Origin: Blastocladiella britannica
Taxonomy: Eukaryota; Blastocladiomycota; Blastocladiomycetes; Blastocladiales; Blastocladiaceae
Assembly (NCBI GenBank): GCA_025349905.2
Contig: MU624753.1
Coordinates: 1-25,993 of the forward strand
DNA: 25,993 bases
Direction: 5' to 3'
Position numbers and translations under genes: made by a program. This document shows, piece by piece, positions 19,721-25,993 of this stretch (the stretch's first letter is position 1; each line of letters starts with the position of its first letter). The notes below the pieces were generated by a model. It saw nothing but the letters and a program-made list of their open reading frames with translations, did no database searches and was not told the origin of the DNA.

Positions 19721-21101
19721 TTACTGCTCCTTGTTGAGGTCCTTCTTGAGGGTGCCCATGAACGTGTGCTTCTCCTCCTTGGTCTGGAAGCGACCGTGAC
19801 CGAACTTGGACGAGGTGTCGATGAACTTGAGGTCGACCTTCTCGAGCGAGGCGCGCGACGTGTGCGTGATGAGCGACTTGCGCAGCGTCAGGACACGCTT
19901 GCGGGTACCCACGCAGCAGCCCTTGATCATGATGAAGTCCTCGTTGACCATACCGTAGTGGGGGAAGCCACCCTGGGGGTTGATGGTCTTCTCGGTAATG
20001 TCAATCTCGGTCGAGCCCGACGCGGCGTCAGTGCCCTTCGAGACACGGTAGATCTTCTTGTTCATCTCGGTACGGTGGTGGTAACCGTTCTGACCGGCGC
20101 GCGGCACCGAGTACATGACGCGCGACGGATGCCAGGCACCAATGCAAGCAACCTTACGCAGACCACGGTGAGTCTTGCGGGGCAGCTTCTTGGTTCCCCA
20201 ACGGTGGGTGACACCCTCGTAACCGTGACCCTTGGTAACGCCGATCACGTCAACGTTCTCGTTCTGCTCGAAGACCGCGTTGATGCCAACCTCCTTCTCG
20301 AAGTGCTCCTTGGCCCAGTCGACCTTCTGGGAGATGGAACCACCGTTGAGCTGGATCTCGACAAGGTGGGCCTTCTTCTGGCCGAGCTTGACCTTGCGGA
20401 CCTGGGTGTGGGCCAGCACGCGCACAACCTGGGCGTACTTCTTGATACGCTCGAGCTCGCGGGTGATGTCCTTGGCGCCCTCGGCGTACTTGGTCGCGTA
20501 CTGGGTGAAGGCCTTCTTCTTGGACTTGTACCAGTTCTTGTAGAAGCGACGACGGAGCTCCTCCGAGAGGTGCTCGGCCCACACGGTGGTCAGCGAGCGC
20601 AGACCGCGGGGGGTCTCGATGTAGCCGACAACACCGACAATCACCATCGGGGGGGTCTCGATGATGGTCACGGCCTCGACAATCTCCTTCTTATGCATCT
20701 TCGACGCGGGGCGGTCGAGATCACGCACAACGTGGGTCATGCCGGCCTTGTAGCCGAGGAAGGCCGTGAGGTGGACGGGCTTCTTGGTGTCGTCGCGGGG
20801 GAACGACTTGACCTTACCGCGGTGGGAGCGGCAGCGCTTGCGGGGCAGGAACCCGAGCGAACCGTGGCGGGGGTGTTCGAACTTGCGGTGCGACTATTTT
20901 ATGATTTTTTAGTGGGTTAGGACTTTTGTATTTAGTGGTGTCACGGTGCAAGGGAGTCAAAAAGGCAACATTGGGAAAAAAATTGAACCAATGGGCGAAA
21001 AAAGGAGGATATATAAACTGGCCGGTCCAGTGATTCCGCCGCTCGGAAAACTGCAATTAGCAGCCGGCGGGGAAGTGGAATTCGAACAGAATACACACCA
21101 T
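19721..21101 (-). CDS. RPL3: 60S ribosomal protein L3 (uL3)
   Basis: uL3 is a core protein of the large ribosomal subunit near the peptidyl-transferase centre. The main exon (20893-19721) encodes [20 protein letters not shown] through to the C-terminus NKEQ, with [73 protein letters not shown] and [20 protein letters not shown]. Only the initiating Met is missing. It is best supplied by an ATG at 21101-21099 directly followed by donor GTGTGT, giving a 205-base phase-0 intron (21098-20894) ending AAAATAG and a 391-residue protein (yeast 387, human 403). The His of GAWHPSRV, methylated in yeast uL3, is present. The distant start exon is inferred, because no closer ATG joins in frame. A long antisense frame over this gene (19637-20920, plus) is a by-product of its codon bias. 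Confidence 0.95.
20894..21098 (-). other. First intron of RPL3, directly after the start codon
   Basis: At 205 bases this is the longest intron in the window, about three times the local norm. It separates ATG from the second codon. It contains a TATATAAA (21009-21016, plus strand). Long 5' introns are a known feature of many ribosomal protein genes and can carry regulatory elements. Confidence 0.65.
21009..21016 (+). promoter_or_regulatory. TATA-like element TATATAAA
   Basis: This clear TATA-type octamer lies inside RPL3 intron 1, 281 bases before the nucleoporin ATG. If functional it would drive transcription toward the nucleoporin gene. It is motif evidence only. Confidence 0.3.
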
Positions 21102-21296
21102 AATGGGATAAAAGTAACCGTCCGTGGATGGGAGAGAGAACCGTTGAATTTCCTGGGTCAGTTCGACAAAAACAGAAATTTGCCGGGAAGATTTCCAAAA
21201 TGCACGGGACCTGTCGTCATCACCTGGCGTTTGGGCAGAACTTGATCTCGGCCACTTCCTTCTCCTTTTTCTATTTTTTTTATCAAAACCAAAAAT
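21102..21296. promoter_or_regulatory. Divergent promoter region, RPL3 / NUP155
   Basis: Only 195 bases separate the proposed RPL3 start codon from the nucleoporin start. A pyrimidine-rich stretch (about 21251-21282) precedes the nucleoporin ATG and an A-rich context (AAAAAT) abuts it. Both core promoters must be very compact or overlap the neighbouring transcript. Confidence 0.45.
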
Positions 21297-24200
21297 ATGA
21301 TGTCCTACGGCACCACCGGCACCAGCGGACCCGCCGCGCGAAGGGGCGGCCCCTCGTCAGGATCGGCACTCCCCGATATCCTGAATGCCTTCACTGGTCC
21401 GTGCCCCAATGCTATCCAGTACCATGTGATCATCAACTCAGACAATATACTAAACAGAATCCGGCGCTTGCTCGTCGCGCTACTCGCGCCCATCCGACCT
21501 GGTCCAGGACCTCGGGCAGCACATGCAGCCGTCCAACCCCGCGACCCACTTGCTGGCCGAGAGCCGCTACATTCCGCTTCCGGCCGAGCTGCAGGCGCTC
21601 CGCACGTCCACGCTCTCCCGCACGTACATGGGCCTGTTTCCGGCCATCCGCCACGCGTGGATCTCGATTGACGGCGCGCTGTACCTGTGGGACTATGCGC
21701 GCAACGTCCACCACCTTGCCAAGCAGTTTGACATGGTCATTACCGCCGTCGAGTGCGTCCCGGCGCCCAAAGGTACGCTTATATTACCCATATATGAAGC
21801 AATTCGGCCTCACGAACGATTTCACGAAAAAAAAGACTTGTTTGTCGACGACGTGCGCTACCTGCTGGTGGTGGCCACCGCGGGCCACATTCACGTCGAC
21901 TGCATTCGCCTCACGTCGGCCACGGCCGGCACCGCACAGTCGCCCTCGGCACCCGCACCAACCATTGGCCTCTCTGACTCGGATCTCACCGTGCCGACCG
22001 ATGGAGCCTCCATCACCGCCATCGCCAGCACACGCAGCGGCCGCATCTTTCTTGGGGGATACGACGGCCACGTCTACGAGCTCGACTTTGTGCCCGCACG
22101 CAGCTACCTGGCGCGATTCCTGCCCGGCGGCAGCGGCGGAGCGAGCGCCGGCGACGCGCGCAAGATGCAAAAGATCAACCGCACCTCGGACGCGTGGGAC
22201 TCGGTGCTCCCGAGCATCGTCACCACTTTCCTCCGCGGCACGGCCGCGGGCCCCGTGCGGTCCATGATCGTGCACAACGAGCAAGGGTGGATGGCGGTGT
22301 TGCACGAGGCGGCCAACGACCAGGCTGCCATTCGCTTTGTGGCCCTCATTGAACCCACAGCGCCAACCGGCGCCCCCGGCGCGCCCGTCGCCATCTCGGC
22401 GGTCCCGACCTTCAAAGTGGCTCTCACCGAAACCGAGATTCTGCGCGCAGCCCACACCCAAGCGGGCCTGCACGCCGCTGCCGCGTTCCCGGCCGGTGTT
22501 CGCATCATCGGCATGTACCCAGTGTCGGCGAACGAGTCGGAGAAAGTGCACCTAGTCCTCGTGACATCCACGTCGGTGCGCATCTACGTGCGCGTCGATC
22601 TCGACAGCACCTACGCGCCGCGTGCCGCGTCGGTAATGCACATTCGCCTGCCCCCGTACGACTCCGTTTCCACTTCTCCAGCTGCTGCTGCCCGTTCTGG
22701 CGTCGTATCGTCCGGTGTGCCAACGACCAGCGGTGGCCGTCGCCCCGAGAGCCTGGAAAAATTCATGCCCTCCAACACGCATGTTGCCACCTATGCCCGC
22801 GGCATGCTCTTGGCATCCCATGCCACCCCTGGCGCGGCCGACCTTGTGCTCGCGTGTGCCCTGGACCTGCCCCGCGATGCCTCCTACCTCGTTGGCCAGC
22901 GCCCGCCCGGCGGCTCTGGCGGTGGCGGCGCGGCGGAGCGTGCACACTACCTGCAGGTGGACGGGCGGATCCTTGCCCTGGCCGAAGTAGACTCGGAGTC
23001 GGCGGGCGATATCAGCGTCCGCAGCGAGTTCCCGGCCGATGAGGGCGAGTTTCCGCGCCATTTCCTGTTGCTCAATGGCGACGGCTTGCGCGTGATCTCC
23101 AAGCGCCGTCCGATTGACGAGATTGTGCACCTTGTACGCGCTGGCGCTCCTGATCTCGGCAAGGTCGCTGCCGTGTATGGCCGCGCGCAAGTTTGCGCTT
23201 GGCTGATGGCGATTGCGTGCCTCGACATGGGCCGCATTCACCCGACTCTGATGCCGGCCCGCGGCGGCTCGTTTGCTGGTGTGGCCGGTAATGCAAATGG
23301 CAGCGGAGGGATGTCGGCCAAGCCCAACCCGTTTGCAACCCGCCGCTCCCAAAATGCCGTGGCGGCCGCTGCCCTGTCGGCGCAGTTCTTGCTGATTCAA
23401 AAGCTTTTTTTGGCGACGGGCGGCGTCCCGCAGCCTATGGCGCAGACCAGCGCCACTCAAACCGATACCGAGCTCGGGTCCGCGGTGCCGTGCCCGACCG
23501 TGCAGCTCTCTGACAGCGCCGCTGGCCTCGACTTGTACCTTCGCACCGTGCTCAAGCCGTTCTGGGAGTCGCCCATCCTCGCCACTGACCCCTCCTCGCG
23601 CCTGTACAAGATGGCCGTACCGGAGCATGAGCTTGCCATTGCCGAGGAAAAGCTGGTGCGCGTGCTTGCGTTTATTCGCGCATGGCCACGGAGCCACGAG
23701 TCGCACGACGTTATTGGCTCGCGCCTCTCTGCCACCGGCACTCCCGGCTCTTCCATTCCATCGTCGGCACGCGACCGCGCGCGCTCGCTGGCATTTGGCC
23801 CCCAGAAGGCGGGCGACGAGGCGTGCTGGGCGGAAGAGCACGGGTTCCTTGATCTGCGCGACCAGGACACGCAGTTGGCGCTGGAGGCGGTGCGGTACCT
23901 GCGACTGCTGGGCAATGCAGGGCTCCCAGAGCTGGCCTACAAGTTCCCGCTCAGCAAGACTGCCAACCCTCAAGCGGACACTGTGCACCAGCTCTTGACC
24001 CGCCCGCTACGCAAGTTGGCAACGACTGACGACGGCCGCGAGGTGCTGGGCAACATTGCTACGCGCGTTGTACAACTCACGGCCAACGTTGACCCGACCG
24101 TGTCGTCCAACACGGTTGGATTTGCCGCGTCGATTGAGATGCAGTGCTCCAAGCTCCTGAGCGTAGACGACATCTTTGCCACATCGGTGCTGGAGCGGCT

Positions 24201-25896
24201 GCAGGAGTACACCCGGTCGGTGGTGGACAAGGGCGCCGTCGCCCCCGACGTGTGGGCTGGCAACGTGAGTGTCGCCAAGTCGCCCGTGCTCGGCGATGCG
24301 CTTGTCCGAGCACTGAATGTGGCCGGCAAGCTCAAGGACACGTATTTCGCCGACATTGCCAAGCAGTTCCAGAGCGTCGGGTTTGTGACCGGTGTCCTGC
24401 GCTTGGCGCTGATGCGCGCCGCCCTGGTGGACCCGAACGATGTGGGCGGCGCCCTGTACATGGCCAATACCAACAATGCCGACCCGCGCCGGCCCATTCT
24501 CCAGATGCGCTTGCAGTGCTACGCCATGGCCCTTGCCGCGTTCCAAGAGCTCGAGGTGCAGCTTGCGCGCGCGCGCGACTCGGGGAACCGGCACGTGGAG
24601 CGCGAACTGCTCGCGGGCCGCGACTATGTGCACAGCCTTGCGGTGACGGAGTTCGACGACGCGCTGTGGCATTATGCGCTGTACAACTGGTACCTCAACA
24701 ACGAGGGCGAGGGCCGCATCAAGCTGCACACGCTCAACACCGTGTACCTCGAGTCGTGGCTGTCGATGCAGCAGACGATCGAGGGCCGCCAAATGCTGGC
24801 GTCGTACTATGAGCGCCAGGGCCGTTTCGCCGACTCAGCCAATGTGCTTCGTGGCGCGGCGCGGTCCGAGCTGGCGGTGCCGGATGAGTATGCTGGCGAC
24901 AGCATTGGTGGTGCCCACTCGCTGCCGGAGCGCATCCGCCTGCTACAGTATGCGTTGCAGTCGGCGAAAGCGTCGGGCGATGGCGTGCTCATCAAGGCGG
25001 TCGAGGACGAGATCGAGGTGGCGCGCGTGCAGCAGCGTCTCGTGGAGCGGCTGAGGCAAATCAAGGACGTGGACGAGTCGGTGGTGCGCGATCTCGAGAG
25101 CAAGCACGGGCTGGTGGTCCTGGGCGACCTGATGGAAATTGCGAGCCACTACCAGCTGGCCGATCTGCGATTCATCATGGTGGCGATTGCCGAGACCGCG
25201 GCCGATTGCGACCAGCATATGCTGACCGAGCACTGGGACGCGGCCCTGAACGTGATGCACCTACAGTCGCCGGGAACCGCGCAAGTGGCGCTGGCCAGCT
25301 TGTTTGCAGTGGGCGGCGCCGTGCAGCTGTCGAGCGACATGGCAGACTTGGCAAGCGACCACGCCGACTATTACGCGTCGGCGACCGGGTCGCCGCTTTT
25401 CGCTCCTGCGGTGTGGCTTCCGGCGGTGCTGCGGCTCACTGAGTACTACGACGGGGTGCTGCAGTCGGATCCGCAGTGGTGGCTCTCGGTTGCCACGCAC
25501 GCGCAGGTAGTGGACATTGCCGAGCTCGCGCAGGAGCTGGTGCGCATTGCCGAGGCCAGCGACCGGGCGCCCAAGGCCCAGCGCATTTGCGACCTGGCGT
25601 GGGTGCTGCGTGACTGGCGAAACATGCCCGATGCCTGGAACGGCGCCGTGACCGAGTGGATCATCCAGTTTGAGAACCTGCGCCGCCTGGCGCTGGCGCA
25701 CTCAGACGTCGCGGCCGAGGTCAAGGAATGGATCGAGGCCGTGGGTCAGGAGGCCGATTTGGATGTGTCGGTTCTGCACTCGTCGACGGCGGCTGCTACT
25801 TCTTCTTCGTCGTTCCATTACGGACTGTCGTCGTCGTCGACGTCCCGGAGGAGTTTTGTTGTGGGCGGAGGTCGCTTTCACACGGATGCGCACTAA
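21297..25896 (+). CDS. NUP155: Nucleoporin Nup155/Nup170, inner ring
   Basis: Nup155 (yeast Nup170/Nup157) is a scaffold of the nuclear pore inner ring that contacts the pore membrane. Exons 21297-21396, 21458-21772 and 21836-25896 join in frame to 1491 residues (human 1391, yeast Nup170 1502). The N-terminal half fits the beta-propeller: PSDLVQDLGQHMQPSNPATH, VRYLLVVATAGHIHVDCIRL (after intron 2), GRIFLGGYDGHVYELDF and KINRTSDAWDSVLPS. The C-terminal half is an alpha-solenoid, with GLDLYLRTVLKPFWESPIL, FHDDALWHYALYNWYL-like ELTEFDDALWHYALYNW and the helices to LAHSDVAAEVKEWIEA. A Ser-rich tail ends the protein. Insertions rich in Ser/Gly/Ala (for example around SGGASAGD and GGSGGGGAAE) interrupt the propeller. 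Intron 2 is stop-free with length divisible by three, so a naive reading extends through it. Only 97 bases follow the stop, with nothing recognisable. Confidence 0.93.
21773..21835 (+). other. Stop-free 63-base intron in NUP155
   Basis: The segment starts GTACGC, ends in a run of A then AAG, and is AT-rich between GC-rich exons. Removing it joins CVPAPK to DLFVDDVRYLLVVATA, which fits the family pattern. Retaining it adds 21 residues without a stop. Confidence 0.75.
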
Positions 25897-25993
25897 GACC
25901 GGTTTTGGAGATGGAGTTCCAAGCTGGCCTGCCATGGAAATCGGTGAACACGATTTACTTTGCATGGATTTTCTCGTGTCCCAATCCTTCCAT

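Noticed and set aside
19637..20920. 427-codon open frame on the plus strand
   Set aside because: It is antisense to RPL3, whose protein is unmistakable; the Leu/Val/Gly-rich product is a codon-bias shadow.
22552..23988. 478-codon open frame on the minus strand
   Set aside because: It is antisense to NUP155 in GC-rich coding DNA and has no family features.
1..25993. tRNA, rRNA, CRISPR, transposon or bacterial operon features
   Set aside because: None seen; the many GT..AG introns and eukaryotic families rule out a prokaryotic reading.

Overview
This is a gene-dense stretch of a eukaryotic nuclear genome. Genes lie on both strands and are split by many short introns, mostly 53-84 bases, each removable with GT..AG ends. 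Coding exons are GC-rich, while introns and intergenic DNA are AT-rich with homopolymer A/T runs. Two neighbouring genes encode proteins of ciliary/flagellar axonemes, so the organism makes a flagellum. The RPL3, P4-ATPase, Nup155/170 and DUF4436 proteins look opisthokont-like. A zoosporic fungus (chytrid or blastoclad type) or another flagellated opisthokont relative is my best guess from memory of the families; it is not proven by the window.

Layout, left to right: the 5' part of a Gly/His/Ser-rich repeat protein (minus, runs off the left edge); TSR3, the 18S rRNA aminocarboxypropyltransferase (minus, 6 exons); a DUF4436 membrane protein (plus, 5 exons); a PH-domain/CLU-domain/TPR protein (minus, 4 exons); a derlin of the ER-associated degradation pathway (plus, 3 exons); a P4-type phospholipid flippase (plus, 6 exons); a 110-base run of N; an STPGR/SHIPPO-repeat flagellar protein (minus, 4 exons) divergent from a FAM166/CIMIP2-like flagellar protein (plus, 3 exons); a glutathione S-transferase-like protein (minus, 4 exons); ribosomal protein RPL3/uL3 (minus, an ATG-only first exon plus one long exon); and the inner-ring nucleoporin Nup155/Nup170 (plus, 3 exons), complete just before the right edge.

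The genes do not form one pathway. The closest functional grouping is the divergent flagellar pair, which probably shares a promoter region. TSR3 and RPL3 both serve the ribosome, and derlin and the flippase serve the endomembrane system. No tRNA, rRNA, CRISPR array or mobile element is visible.

The most unusual signal is in the introns. Across 31 deduced 5' splice sites the fourth intron base is C in 23, T in 7 and A in only 1, giving GTNCGT rather than the usual GTRAGT. Other points of interest are the PH-CLU fusion, two stop-free introns whose length is a multiple of three, an RPL3 gene whose first coding exon is just the start codon, UPRE/CRE-like repeats upstream of derlin, and a 13-base direct repeat between the two flagellar genes. 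Exon borders were deduced by eye from reading frame, GT..AG ends and family conservation; no alignment or transcript data were available.
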